A stretch of 64,000 nt of DNA from an uncultured Muribaculaceae bacterium. Its GTDB lineage: Bacteria; Bacteroidota; Bacteroidia; Bacteroidales; Muribaculaceae. Shown here piece after piece: positions 41,476-51,302 of the stretch; positions within the stretch are counted from its first letter, which is position 1, and each line of letters begins with the position of its first letter. The notes under the pieces are model-generated. The model searched no databases. It had not been told where the DNA came from and was given only the letters and a program-made list of their open reading frames with translations. Position numbers and translations under genes: made by a program. The DNA lies in NCBI GenBank assembly GCA_905233915.1, contig CAJOFM010000005.1, forward strand, positions 1 to 64,000, read 5' to 3'.

Positions 41476-43787
41476 AATCGGTTTTTCTCGTCATTGCAGG
41501 CACCAGTGCCCTTGTACTTGCTTCGTGTCCAGTTGAAGTGGTAACGCACAGTAAACTCGGCATAGCGGGTCTCGTTGGTGCGGTGTTGCCACAGGGTCAA
41601 CTTACCGAAATGAACCAGTACATCGGGATTATTGCGATGCAGCAGGTCGTGCCCTGCCACCTTGATGGAAAGACGGTCGTTAAAAAATGATTTACTCAAG
41701 CTAACGTAAAGGTCTATTTGGTCACTCACGGCGCTGATATTCTCGCTGTCGCACTTTCCTTGCCAGTCAAGGCTGAACGACCCTGTCCAAGAGGGCGAAA
41801 TCTTGAAATTGTTGTTCCACTGGAGCATAAGGATAGGCTTTGAGGGGCTATAGGTACCATTAGGCATGGGTATCTTCATCCACTCCTTCACGATGGAGAA
41901 CACCAGTTGCGGATGCCAGATGCCTAACTGCGGTGCTGCGATAATGCTGGCGCTCAATATGTCCTTCTTATCAATATTCTCCTGGACGATAAGCGTTGTC
42001 GCCTCATACCCCTCGACCTGGCGGCCCATTTGCACGACCACATCATTGAGGTGGGAATAACTCAAGTTAAACGAGAAGTATTTCCATGTAGCATTCAGCG
42101 AAACGTTACTGATGATGGTGGGCTTCAAGTAAGGATTGCCCGATTGCCAGGTGAAGCGGTTTGAATAATAGGTCTTATTACTCAGTTCAAAGTAGGTGGG
42201 ACGGCGGATCTTCATCGCATAACCGATCATTCCCTTGACATTACCCATTTGGGTCGAGAGCGACAGGCTGGGGAACAAGTGGTGGAAATGGCGACTTTGC
42301 CCATTGATGCGTACGCCCTGGCTGTAATAGTCGGTGCTCACATACTCGTTGCGCAGGCCGCCATTGATATGTCCGATAGGGGTTAAACGGCTATACTCTA
42401 AAAAGGCACTATAGTTCTGTTCCTTGACCTCGGTCAAACTCGTCGGGAGGATTTGCTCGGGATTGATGTAATCGTCGTTACGGTGGGTATAACCCAACTC
42501 GCTGCCCACCGACAGATTCCCGCCCCACAGGGGCCACGATAGCACGAGTTTGCCAGCAAACAGCTCATTGCGCACCATGTTCAGGCTGGTCACCGTTCGG
42601 TCTTCCATCTCTTGGCTCTCCTCCAAGTTCCATTCGGTGGCACGCGTCTTGGTGAAATAGTAGTCGGCATTGAAGTCAATGCTGGTCTTGCCCACCTCGC
42701 CATCATAATAGAGATTGAGCGAGTGAGGCATATTGTGCTTGGTCCTTTCCCTGTTCTGGGTCTCCAGATTGTCATAGAAGTTGCCGTTGGCGGTCACATC
42801 TGCTGCAAAGAAGCCTCGGTCATCGTCCTTGAGACGGTTACTGGACTGATACTGGATGCCCATCGAGTGCTTGTCATTGAACTGATAATTGGCTCCCAAA
42901 ACTATGCGCAGGATGTTATAATTGCCCTTACTGCGTCCATGATTGTCCTGATGCCAGACGGTGTCGGCAACGACATCTTGAGTGATGCGGTATTTCTGTA
43001 ACCAGCCGTTTTCAAAGTCGCTCACGGTACCGAACACGTCAAGACCGTTGTGACGATAATTCCACAAAAAAGCGCTATAGGTGCGCGACATCTCACCTTG
43101 AAAAAAACTGCTGCGCAGGTGTCCACCCCAACCCTCACCCTGCGGCTTGCGGGTCTTGATGCGGATGACGCTCTGCACCGAGGCATCATACTTTGCCCCG
43201 GGACTTGTAATCACCTCGACGCTAACGATGTCCTCAGACTTCAACTCGTTGAGTTCGCTTGCATCACGCAACAAGCGATTGTTAATGTATATGAGCGGCT
43301 TGCCTTTGCCGAAGATCTCCAGCCCGTCGGCCTTGCGCTGCACGCCAGGCACGTTGCGCAACACATCCTCGGCAGTGCCCAATTTACTCAGTATAGAGCC
43401 CTCAACTGTCGTGAGCAGGCCCTCTTTGCCCAGTTTGTGAGCTGGACGCTGCCCCTGGACAAGCACCTCTCCAAGCATCGCCACATCAGGCTCCATGACG
43501 ATGTCGCCCACGTTGCCTGAATGCACATTGACGCACCTTGTGGTATAACCCACGCTCGAAACTTTTATAATACCATCAACACCCTCAATGTTGAGAGCAA
43601 ATGAGCCGTCATCGGCAGTTACTGTGCCTTGCACGAAAGTTGAATCTACACGATTCAACAGCACCACGTTGGCATAGGCCATCGGCTCCTGTTTCTCATC
43701 AAGCACGCGGCCCGTAATTGGCGTTGCCGTTGCAGCAAGCGACACGAGCCATGACACCATTATCACAATCATTCTTTCAATCATCAT
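41472..43787 (-). CDS. TonB-dependent outer-membrane receptor, paralogue B
   Basis: 771 residues. A signal peptide is followed by a carboxypeptidase-like domain (PITGRVLDEKQEPMAYANVVLLN) and a plug (KLGTAEDVLRNVPGV, KPLIYINNRLL, VEVITSPGAKYDASVQSVI). The barrel ends in EFTVRYHFNWTRSKYKGTGA, nearly the same ending as paralogue A. The two genes arose by duplication; the barrel centre has diverged, which suggests different ligands. A -7 box TAATTTTG (43817-43824 on the minus strand) lies 21 nt downstream of the inverted-repeat operator. Confidence 0.85.
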   Translation of the reverse strand: MMIERMIVIMVSWLVSLAATATPITGRVLDEKQEPMAYANVVLLNRVDSTFVQGTVTADDGSFALNIEGVDGIIKVSSVGYTTRCVNVHSGNVGDIVMEPDVAMLGEVLVQGQRPAHKLGKEGLLTTVEGSILSKLGTAEDVLRNVPGVQRKADGLEIFGKGKPLIYINNRLLRDASELNELKSEDIVSVEVITSPGAKYDASVQSVIRIKTRKPQGEGWGGHLRSSFFQGEMSRTYSAFLWNYRHNGLDVFGTVSDFENGWLQKYRITQDVVADTVWHQDNHGRSKGNYNILRIVLGANYQFNDKHSMGIQYQSSNRLKDDDRGFFAADVTANGNFYDNLETQNRERTKHNMPHSLNLYYDGEVGKTSIDFNADYYFTKTRATEWNLEESQEMEDRTVTSLNMVRNELFAGKLVLSWPLWGGNLSVGSELGYTHRNDDYINPEQILPTSLTEVKEQNYSAFLEYSRLTPIGHINGGLRNEYVSTDYYSQGVRINGQSRHFHHLFPSLSLSTQMGNVKGMIGYAMKIRRPTYFELSNKTYYSNRFTWQSGNPYLKPTIISNVSLNATWKYFSFNLSYSHLNDVVVQMGRQVEGYEATTLIVQENIDKKDILSASIIAAPQLGIWHPQLVFSIVKEWMKIPMPNGTYSPSKPILMLQWNNNFKISPSWTGSFSLDWQGKCDSENISAVSDQIDLYVSLSKSFFNDRLSIKVAGHDLLHRNNPDVLVHFGKLTLWQHRTNETRYAEFTVRYHFNWTRSKYKGTGACNDEKNRL

Positions 43788-43845
43788 CTTTTTTTCTTGA
43801 TTAGTTTGTCGAGGGCAAAATTATCGTGACGACCCTCAATAGTGA

Positions 43846-43917
43846 CACGCACTAAAGGGTGAAAAGTTTCAACTTTGAGCATACGGAACTGCATTTTCAC
43901 ACTTTAGGGTGTTAAAT
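43846..43917 (-). promoter_or_regulatory. Inverted-repeat operator upstream of TonB receptor B
   Basis: Arms at 43846-43867 (minus strand reads CTTTTCACCCTTTAGTGCG...) and 43895-43917 (TTTTCACACTTTAGGGTG...) are inverted and 27 nt apart, matching the pair before receptor A in sequence and spacing. The LuxR-type gene starting at 44026 is the obvious candidate binder. Confidence 0.7.
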
Positions 43918-43972
43918 TGTCTTGACATGAGTGATGCTATCTTAACGATAATACTATTTAAGGTTTATCACT

Positions 43973-44002
43973 TGCGATAATGGTGCTGTTTTGATACTTT
44001 TG
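43973..44002 (+). promoter_or_regulatory. Promoter of the LuxR-type regulator
   Basis: TTG (43973-43975), 19 nt, then TACTTTTG (43995-44002), 23 nt before the ATG at 44026. Confidence 0.7.
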
Positions 44003-44025
44003 CATCAATAAAACTAAAGACAACT

Positions 44026-44781
44026 ATGGCAAGAATACAGGACTTCTTCACGCTAGCCAACCATGTTGAGGGTGTGGATGACGAGCGCTACCGACACCTC
44101 GAACCAATGATACGAGCCATTGACGCGATGGCCAATGCAACCTACCAGAGCATCTATGTGATCGATTACTTCAGGCAGGGCTTCCTGCATGTGGCGAGCA
44201 ATCCGCTGTTCCTTTGCGGTCATACGGCCCAAGAGGTGCAGCAGATGGGATACCACTTCTACATCGACCATGTCCCTACCGAGGAGCAACTAATGCTTAC
44301 CGAAATCAACGAGGTAGGCTTCAAGCGTTTCAACGACACACCCCTTGAGGACCGCAGCAGATGCTTTATGAGCTATGACTTCCACATAGTCAATAGCGAT
44401 GGACGTTATCTGGTGAACCACAAGATCACGCCGTTTGCCCTCGGCCCTGACGGGCGCGCCTGGCTGGCGATGTGTGTTGTGTCGCTTTCACCCCACACCA
44501 CAGCTGGCCATGTCGAGTTCCGCAAGAAGGGGCAACCCCATTATTGGGCATATGACTTCAAGACCCACGGTTGGCAAGAGCACAATACAGTCACCCTGCG
44601 CCCCCAGGAAAAACAGGTGCTCATATTGTCGGCTCAGGGTTATACCGTGCCCCAGATAGCTGGCAAGATGTGTCGTGCGCTCGACACGGTCAAGACCTAC
44701 AAGCGTGCATTATTTGAGCGATTGGGAGCCCGCAGCATCACCGAGGCGCTTACTGTCGCCACCAACCAAGGACTATTATAG
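44026..44781 (+). CDS. LuxR-type transcriptional regulator with PAS-like N-terminus
   Basis: 251 residues. The N-terminal 170 or so look like a PAS-type sensory domain (SIYVIDYFRQGFLHVASNPLFLCG, HFYIDHV, LVNHKITPFALGPDG). The C-terminus is a GerE/LuxR HTH (RPQEKQVLILSAQGYTVPQIAGKM...LDTVKTYKRALFERLGA). It is divergent from TonB receptor B and lies next to its operator, so it probably controls both receptor genes; the nature of the signal is unknown. A hairpin shared with the convergent phosphodiesterase-like gene ends it. Confidence 0.82.
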   Translation: MARIQDFFTLANHVEGVDDERYRHLEPMIRAIDAMANATYQSIYVIDYFRQGFLHVASNPLFLCGHTAQEVQQMGYHFYIDHVPTEEQLMLTEINEVGFKRFNDTPLEDRSRCFMSYDFHIVNSDGRYLVNHKITPFALGPDGRAWLAMCVVSLSPHTTAGHVEFRKKGQPHYWAYDFKTHGWQEHNTVTLRPQEKQVLILSAQGYTVPQIAGKMCRALDTVKTYKRALFERLGARSITEALTVATNQGLL

Positions 44782-44793
44782 TTAGTGACCTGA

Positions 44794-44843
44794 TATAAAG
44801 AAAGGCATCAAGTGGCCAATGCTCACCTGACGCCTTTCTTTAT
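44794..44843. terminator. Bidirectional terminator between LuxR and EEP genes
   Basis: AAAGAAAGGC pairs with GCCTTTCTTT across a 24-nt loop, with A and T runs on both sides. Confidence 0.75.
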
Positions 44844-44862
44844 CTATTGTCTAATGGCTATT

Positions 44863-46008
44863 TCACTTGATTTCCTTGACCAGGTAAATCATGGTGGGGA
44901 AGTGGTCGCTGTAACCGTTCAGGAACACACCGCCTGAGAAGGTGCGCAGGGGATAACCCTGACGGTCACCCTCGCTGCCGCGCAAGAACTTGCGGTTCAG
45001 CACCTCGGCACGCGAGAAGGTCAAGGTGGGCTTGTCCTTGCTGTCGTAGTTGCGCAGGAAGTACTCGGTGAAGATGATCTGGTCAAACAGGTTCCAGTTG
45101 CCCTTGTAACCCAGGGTACCGATGCCCCTGTTCAAGATGTTCCACCAGGGATTGAAGCATGAGCCGGGCTCAACGCAATCCTTAATCTCTTTCTTGGCAC
45201 CCAAAGCCACGCTGCAGCTCTTGTTCTGCGGGTCGTCGTTCAAGTCGCCCATGAAGATGATGCCCTGGTTGGGGTCATCGAGCAACAGGGAGTCGATCGT
45301 CGCGCGGGCCATGCTTCCGGCTGCCTCACGCAGGTAGCTCGACTGTTCCTCGCCGCCCAAGCGTGAAGGCCAGTGGTTAACAATGACTGAAACCTTCTCA
45401 CCTGCCAGCATACCAGTCACTGTCAACTGGTCACGGGAGCGGAACTCGGGATAATCGGGCAGGTACTTGTTGATGCGCTGAGTCGTTACATTCAGCACCT
45501 TGAAGAAACGGGGATTGTACAAGACTGCCACATCCACGCCACGGCGGTCAGGACCATCATGGTGCACAATCTGGTAACGGCGGTCCTTAATCTCAGGCTG
45601 GCGCACGAGGTCTTGAAGCACCGAGAGGTTCTCAATCTCGCTGACACCGATGATAACGGGACCCTCGGCAGGCGAACCCTTAACATCCATCTGACTGATG
45701 GTATAGGCCATGTTGTGCTGTTTCTGCCAGTACTTGGTACCGTTCCACTGACGGGCGCCCTCGGGCGAGAATTCCTTGTCATAGACGCCATTGTTGTTAA
45801 TGGTGTCGAACAGGTTCTCGAGGTTGTAGAACATCACGCCGTACTGCACAAAGCGGCGGTCCAGGGGCGGCTGTTCCTCAAGATCTTGAATCTCTTGAAC
45901 ATCCTGCTGTTTAAGCTGTTCCTGGAGCACCGGCTGGTCTTGGCCCAGGGCCAGCGCCGGCAGCAAAGCCACCAGCGCCAGGGCCATCCATAATGCTTTC
46001 TTTATCAT
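44863..46008 (-). CDS. Exported endonuclease/exonuclease/phosphatase-family hydrolase
   Basis: 381 residues from the ATG at 46008; a TTG at 46032 is less likely. Signal peptide to ALGQD. EEP-fold motifs are FYNLENLFDT, VIIGVSEIEN, RRGVDVAVLYN, VNHWPSR, IIFMGDLNDDP and GYSDHFPT, which give the metal and catalytic residues (Glu, Asp, Asn, His). These enzymes cut phosphodiester or phosphomonoester bonds in nucleic acids, inositol phosphates or lipids. It is the last gene of an operon with a DUF5689 lipoprotein and a TonB receptor, which suggests that a phosphate-containing nutrient is cut at the surface or in the periplasm. Confidence 0.85.
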   Translation of the reverse strand: MIKKALWMALALVALLPALALGQDQPVLQEQLKQQDVQEIQDLEEQPPLDRRFVQYGVMFYNLENLFDTINNNGVYDKEFSPEGARQWNGTKYWQKQHNMAYTISQMDVKGSPAEGPVIIGVSEIENLSVLQDLVRQPEIKDRRYQIVHHDGPDRRGVDVAVLYNPRFFKVLNVTTQRINKYLPDYPEFRSRDQLTVTGMLAGEKVSVIVNHWPSRLGGEEQSSYLREAAGSMARATIDSLLLDDPNQGIIFMGDLNDDPQNKSCSVALGAKKEIKDCVEPGSCFNPWWNILNRGIGTLGYKGNWNLFDQIIFTEYFLRNYDSKDKPTLTFSRAEVLNRKFLRGSEGDRQGYPLRTFSGGVFLNGYSDHFPTMIYLVKEIK

Positions 46009-46038
46009 GACGATAATTGTTTTATTGGTCAATGATGA

Positions 46039-48297
46039 TTACTTATCCCAAGTGAGATTCCAGATGGACACACGGTCCTTGTTGCTTGTCGAGTTGGACG
46101 GGCACAGGTTGGTGATCTCGATGATAAAATCGCCTGTGACAGTGCAAGCCTCGGCAAACTGATAAGCGGTCTTCTGGGTCACGTTTTCCTTGGTAACGGT
46201 CCACGTCTTAACGACATTTCCGTTCTGCTTAACGTCAACACGGAAGGACAACACCTTGTCGGACATCGCAGCACCATAGCTGAAGTTCAGCTTGGTCATG
46301 CCACCGGTGATGACGGGTGACACAAGCGTACCCACGCTAGTAGTCTTACCGTTCAGGGTCGGAGCATAGGCATACTGGCTCTCGCTGTCGGTCATGAAAC
46401 CGATGAACTTGAACGTGGGATTACTGTCGTTTTCACCACCAGAGAGCAACATGCAGTTGGTGGCTACCCAACCCTTAGTAGAGGTGAAGGAGCCGTACTG
46501 GCCGGTCGGGGTACCCATGGTCTCAAAGTCGGCACGGTTGTCGGCTGTGGGAGCAGGGGGAGGAGTAGCGCCACCCTTACCGAACTTCACGTCGTCAACA
46601 CACCAGGTTGCATAATTGGCATCCTTGGTAGCATAGAAGCGGAAACCGATAACGTAGCTACCGTCGGCCCACTGGCTCAAGTCAAGTGTTCCCGATTGTA
46701 CCCAATCGCTGTAGGTAGCGGTGGTCGAGGGCTTGGCAAGAGCGGGATTGAGCTTGACTTTCACGCTTGCTGCTGTCGGGTCAAGCGAGTTAAGGATATA
46801 GACCTCAAATACCGTCGTGGTGCTGTTATAACCAGCCACCTGGGTGCGGAAGCTCAAGGTCTTGTCGGTAGCATTCTTGATGTCGAGAAGCGGGGTAATC
46901 AACCAAGCGTCGAACGGGGGCTGTGTACCCTTGTAACCCGTCATAGCGGCATAACCGTTGTTGTTGAAGGTGGTCTGATACCAAGCCTTGTCACCGCTCA
47001 CCTGAACATTGGCCCAGTCGGCAGGCAATGCGCTATCGAAGCCCTCCTCGAGTTCAAGCAAACCACCCTCGAAGGGAGCGGGCGGCAGTCGGTACTCATT
47101 GCTCGAGCCAGAGTTCTTAGTGATACCGGCAACACCCATATAGGAGGCAAAGGTTCCTTTCACCTTGATGTACTGCTTGTACAACCAAGCATTGTCAACG
47201 AGGTTGGCATCGATGCGGAACTGCGAACCCTGGGGCAGCGAAACGATGATGCACTTGGTATAATCCTTGCACTCGGGATCGTCGGCGATAACGAGCGTAT
47301 TGGGCAACGTCGTGGGAGCCTTCCACTCGATGTCACCGTTACTGCTGACAGTGGTTACCTCGGGAGCGACAGCACCAACTACATAGCCGCCAACCCAACC
47401 CTTGCTACCGCTGTTCTGGGCAGCAATAGCCTCGGTCACGGTAAGGGGTTTATTCACGGTACCACCTGCACCGCTGACAATCACGTCACTCACGCTACGC
47501 AGGTAGAGCTGCCAGTTGGTGCCGTAGAAATAAAGCAGACCGACCACATCAATCTTGCCCTCGGGCAGGACATCGTTCTTGAAGTCGGCATAATTGCTGT
47601 TGCGCACGAGCAAGGTGCGGTTGTTGTCATCGATGAGGGTTCGATTGGTGTTAGCATCACCCTCGACATAGGTAGCGACGCCATTGGCCTCGCTGAAGCT
47701 CACGTCGTTGATGCGCACCAGGCGTGCCTGATACTTCAACTGGCTTTCCACATCACTCTTGCCGTAGATGTCGGCAAGGTCAATATCCAGCGTGTCGATC
47801 ATGCTGGGATTGGGCAGACCGTTGATCTCCACCATCGACTCCCACATGGCCTGGGGCAAGAAAGTGGCTTCCCACGCACTGCCCTGCTCATACCACTGGG
47901 GATAACCCAACTGCTGCTGGCCATTGTACTTGCCCACAAAGTAGCCCTTCATGGGGATCACGATTTCCTGACCGATGCGGTAGGTGTTGAACAAGCTGTT
48001 CTGGTTGATCGAGATGGTGAGACCCTGACCCGACTCATCCATGATGTACAGGTTCTTGTAGATGTTGCCCGACTCGTCACTGCTGGTTACCCAACCGTGG
48101 ATGATCTCGTCCTCGGTAACAGTGTCAATGTAGTTGCGTGCGTCCTGCCAGTGCTTGGCCTTGAACTCAGCGATGGTCATGTTGGCGTGGTGCTCGGCGG
48201 TGGGAACGACCATGGGCGGCTGGTCAAACTCATCACTGCAAGCGGCGGTAAACACCAACAGGAGCATCAGGCTGAGATAGAAATTAAAACGTTTCAT
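46039..48297 (-). CDS. DUF5689/choice-of-anchor J surface lipoprotein
   Basis: 752 residues. Lipoprotein signal peptide with lipobox TAAC and Ser at +2. A DUF5689-like region follows (IIHGWVTSSDESGNIYKNLYIMDE), then an OB-type stretch and a second repeat of that kind. A beta-sandwich choice-of-anchor J module (FDSALPADWANVQVSGDK.., DAWLITPLLDI) and a final cleaved-adhesin-like region complete it. The protein would sit on the outer membrane as a ligand-binding partner of the receptor. It lies 60 bp after the TonB receptor and 30 bp before the EEP start. Confidence 0.8.
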   Translation of the reverse strand: MKRFNFYLSLMLLLVFTAACSDEFDQPPMVVPTAEHHANMTIAEFKAKHWQDARNYIDTVTEDEIIHGWVTSSDESGNIYKNLYIMDESGQGLTISINQNSLFNTYRIGQEIVIPMKGYFVGKYNGQQQLGYPQWYEQGSAWEATFLPQAMWESMVEINGLPNPSMIDTLDIDLADIYGKSDVESQLKYQARLVRINDVSFSEANGVATYVEGDANTNRTLIDDNNRTLLVRNSNYADFKNDVLPEGKIDVVGLLYFYGTNWQLYLRSVSDVIVSGAGGTVNKPLTVTEAIAAQNSGSKGWVGGYVVGAVAPEVTTVSSNGDIEWKAPTTLPNTLVIADDPECKDYTKCIIVSLPQGSQFRIDANLVDNAWLYKQYIKVKGTFASYMGVAGITKNSGSSNEYRLPPAPFEGGLLELEEGFDSALPADWANVQVSGDKAWYQTTFNNNGYAAMTGYKGTQPPFDAWLITPLLDIKNATDKTLSFRTQVAGYNSTTTVFEVYILNSLDPTAASVKVKLNPALAKPSTTATYSDWVQSGTLDLSQWADGSYVIGFRFYATKDANYATWCVDDVKFGKGGATPPPAPTADNRADFETMGTPTGQYGSFTSTKGWVATNCMLLSGGENDSNPTFKFIGFMTDSESQYAYAPTLNGKTTSVGTLVSPVITGGMTKLNFSYGAAMSDKVLSFRVDVKQNGNVVKTWTVTKENVTQKTAYQFAEACTVTGDFIIEITNLCPSNSTSNKDRVSIWNLTWDK

Positions 48298-48357
48298 AGT
48301 GGTTGTATTTTTTGTTTTAGTTTATATCTTGTTGATTGTTGAAATTGAATGCTTGAA

Positions 48358-51123
48358 TTAGAATCGCAGACCCAAGTTCAAGAACACCTTGAACCCCTGT
48401 CCATAGTAATACTTGTTGGGGAACTTGTTGGCTGTGTTGGCATAGTCCTTGGTGTCGATACGACCCTGCTGGTAGCCACCAGTCTGGATGTTCCTGTTAT
48501 CGAGAATGTTGTTCAAGTTCAGGTTGATGTTGAACGATGCCAAGCGGTTGATGTAGATTACATGACCGATGCTGGCATTGATTACCAGGGCCTCGTTGAG
48601 TTTCTCCTGCTGGCTGATGTCTTTGATCATCTGCTGCAGATGCTCCTCATTGTCGGCCATCGTGTAAAGATTAGGCATCGCCTCGTGGCGGACAGGAGAG
48701 ATGCTCACATAGGAGCGGTTCATCCATGCGCCATTCAATTCCACAAACCACTGCTTGGGACCAGCCCAGTTGAATGCCAGCAAGTAGCACTCCTGGGGCG
48801 TTCCAGCCACATAGAAGTTCTTCAGGTAAACCACGCAGGTCTCATCGGGACTTGTTCCGTTCTCATAGCTGCGGGTACCAATCGGACGGTTCTTATACTG
48901 GTAACGCGAGATGGTGGCAGCACCGCTCACGGTGAGCGACGATGACAGCTTATAGCTCAAGCCCACCTCAACGCCCTTGTACTGCTTGTGGATACCCGTG
49001 AGCGCATAATTCATGAACGTGCTGTGCACGTCATCATAATAGGCGGTGCGCTCGACGTTGTCGCGCTGGTCGGTGAAGAAAGCGGTGACAATACCCTTGA
49101 AATTGCGGTAGTTCATCGCATAGCTCAGGTCGGCCGAGAAAATCTTCTCCACCTTGAGGTCAATCACATCGTCCTTAACGCGAGGAGAAATATAGGCATC
49201 ATAGGGACGCGGGGGCTCGGTGCCATAGAAGGCGTGACCCGTGAAGCTGTTGCGGCCATCAAGCTTGAAGGTGATACCGGCCTTGGCTCCGTAGGTGAGA
49301 TAGCGGTGCGTGTCGCCCTTGCCATAAGAATTCTCGGGAGCACGGCCATTGCGCATATTACCATCGCGCTGGAACTGGAAATATTCACCCTTGACACTGG
49401 CAAACAATTCCCACTTGGCCAGGTTGAGCACCCACTGGTTCCACAACTGGGTCTTCAGCGTGAGGATATCGTAGTCATAGCCGAAACGGTCACCCTTGCC
49501 CACCTTGCGGTTGGGGTTGTTCAAATCGTTTTGTGCCATATCGGGATTGTCGGGGAAATCACGCTCGCTGAAGTTGTCGATATCCATCCAATAGCTGCCA
49601 CCCAGCAAGTCCTTAATGGTCTTGTAGTAGGACGAAAGGGTGTAATTGGCATTGGCGCCTGCCTGCATCGTCAACTGGTTGGTGAAACGATGATTCAGCA
49701 ACGTCGACAGCGTGAAACTGGATTGGTTGCTGTGACGCTTCTCAAGGATATAGGTTGAGCCGTTTTCAGGCTTACCCAACTGCGTCTCGTAATTGTTCAA
49801 CCAGTTGGTCTTGTAGAGTTCGTCCCAACGTATCTGGGTGTACTCGCTCTCACTGGCCCAGCGGTCATAATACAAGTCAAATGCCTCGGAATTCACATCA
49901 TAGTATGAAGGCAGGTAGCGGTAATAGTCGGGACGCGGGTCAGCGGCCTTGTGCCAGTTGAGCGCAGCCTTGCTGTAGAATGACTTGTGGTAAGCAAAAC
50001 CAGTATTCAACGAGGTGTGATCGTTGGGCTTCCACTTCCAGTTGAGGATGGCGGTGGGGTCAAACGACTCGACCACCTTGGAGTTGCGCTTCTTGCCATC
50101 CTGCCAGCCCCAGTCGGGGTTGTACATGTTGCTGCCAACGAGTCGGCAAGTCTCCTCATAGACGGCCGAGTTACCGGCGCGCTTGGTGGGAGCACCAAAG
50201 GTGGTCAGCGACAGCGAGTGATGCTTGTTGAACACCTTTTCCAAAGCGAGGAAGTAACCAACGCTGTTGTAGAACGTACCGGGATAGACGCCCTCGTCGG
50301 CATAGCGTGCCACTGCCGAAACCGTCATTGCCCAACCATGCTTGTTCAAACCAGTTGCATGAGTCACCATGCCACGCCAGCGGTAGTTACCGTTGGTGTA
50401 GGCGAGGCTCAAGCGGGTACCGGGAGCATAATCAGCCGCATAGGTCTTGATGTTGTTGGCACCGCCAATGCCACCAAAACCATAGAGGTTCTCCTCCAGA
50501 CCCATACCGATGGTCTTGTTCCTGAATGCCTGGTTCAAGCCACCCGTCATCGAATAGTTGAACGAGAAGCGAACACCATCATTGAAGGGGATAGCGTTGA
50601 TGTAGGTCTCGGTCTTCTGGTTCTCATAGCCACGAATGCGGAAACGCATCGCGCTGAAGGTGTAGCTCGAGGCCTGATAGAAGGGGTTGTCGGTGGCACC
50701 GCTCAACAATGCCACTTCCTGGGTGTTGCCTTCCTCATCCTCAAGCTGTGATTCGCTGAGGGCCACGTCGGCCATCGCGCTACGGTACTCCATGACCTCG
50801 GCGCTCTCAAACGAGAGTGGCTCAATCTGGATTGTGCCCATGTTCTCGACCTCATTGCCGATAATGGTCACAGGCTGAGTCCAGTCCTTGTAGCCGTAGC
50901 ACAGAATCAACAGTTCATCATTGCCCTGCCGGGCATCGTCAATCAGGAACTTACCTGTGGGACCTGTGGTCGCTGCATTGCCCTGATTGTCGAGCATGAC
51001 GGTAGCGCCCACAATGGGCAGGCCGCTCTTGGCGTCCACCACCACGCCCTGCACTCCCGTGTGCTGTGCCAGCAACGGCAGGAATGCAAAGAGTGCCAAT
51101 AGCAAAAACAGTTTCAGTCTCAT
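48358..51123 (-). CDS. TonB-dependent receptor with carboxypeptidase-like domain
   Basis: 921 residues. Signal peptide to LLAQ, then a carboxypeptidase regulatory-like domain (VQGVVVDAKSGLPIVGATVMLD). The plug is of the FepA/CirA type (FRIRGYENQKTETYINAIPFND). The barrel ends in LNLGLRF with the terminal Phe typical of outer-membrane proteins. It heads the operon with DUF5689 and EEP genes. A good promoter lies at 51244-51274. Role: uptake of a substrate released by its operon partners. Confidence 0.88.
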   Translation of the reverse strand: MRLKLFLLLALFAFLPLLAQHTGVQGVVVDAKSGLPIVGATVMLDNQGNAATTGPTGKFLIDDARQGNDELLILCYGYKDWTQPVTIIGNEVENMGTIQIEPLSFESAEVMEYRSAMADVALSESQLEDEEGNTQEVALLSGATDNPFYQASSYTFSAMRFRIRGYENQKTETYINAIPFNDGVRFSFNYSMTGGLNQAFRNKTIGMGLEENLYGFGGIGGANNIKTYAADYAPGTRLSLAYTNGNYRWRGMVTHATGLNKHGWAMTVSAVARYADEGVYPGTFYNSVGYFLALEKVFNKHHSLSLTTFGAPTKRAGNSAVYEETCRLVGSNMYNPDWGWQDGKKRNSKVVESFDPTAILNWKWKPNDHTSLNTGFAYHKSFYSKAALNWHKAADPRPDYYRYLPSYYDVNSEAFDLYYDRWASESEYTQIRWDELYKTNWLNNYETQLGKPENGSTYILEKRHSNQSSFTLSTLLNHRFTNQLTMQAGANANYTLSSYYKTIKDLLGGSYWMDIDNFSERDFPDNPDMAQNDLNNPNRKVGKGDRFGYDYDILTLKTQLWNQWVLNLAKWELFASVKGEYFQFQRDGNMRNGRAPENSYGKGDTHRYLTYGAKAGITFKLDGRNSFTGHAFYGTEPPRPYDAYISPRVKDDVIDLKVEKIFSADLSYAMNYRNFKGIVTAFFTDQRDNVERTAYYDDVHSTFMNYALTGIHKQYKGVEVGLSYKLSSSLTVSGAATISRYQYKNRPIGTRSYENGTSPDETCVVYLKNFYVAGTPQECYLLAFNWAGPKQWFVELNGAWMNRSYVSISPVRHEAMPNLYTMADNEEHLQQMIKDISQQEKLNEALVINASIGHVIYINRLASFNINLNLNNILDNRNIQTGGYQQGRIDTKDYANTANKFPNKYYYGQGFKVFLNLGLRF

Positions 51124-51243
51124 AATAAATGTTATGTATATTAAGTAATTATTTATCCTCGTTATTGCGTTTACATCAGGTACTTTTAAGTTAAATTAAT
51201 GTAAATCCAAGGGGCGTTTTCACGCCAGGTCAAGATTAAATGC

Positions 51244-51274
51244 CAAAAGTAGTTATTTTTTTGAACTTGTCCAA
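51244..51274 (-). promoter_or_regulatory. Promoter of the TonB-DUF5689-EEP operon
   Basis: On the minus strand TTG (51272-51274), 20 nt, then TACTTTTG (51244-51251); leader about 115 nt. Confidence 0.75.
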
Positions 51275-51302
51275 GAAAAACGACGATTTAACCATTGAAA
51301 TT

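Noticed and set aside
46696..48342. Long open frame on the plus strand opposite the DUF5689 gene (also 53323-54822 and 61928-63169)
   Set aside because: These long antisense frames mirror the codon bias of clear genes, have no recognisable domains and lack ribosome-binding sites.
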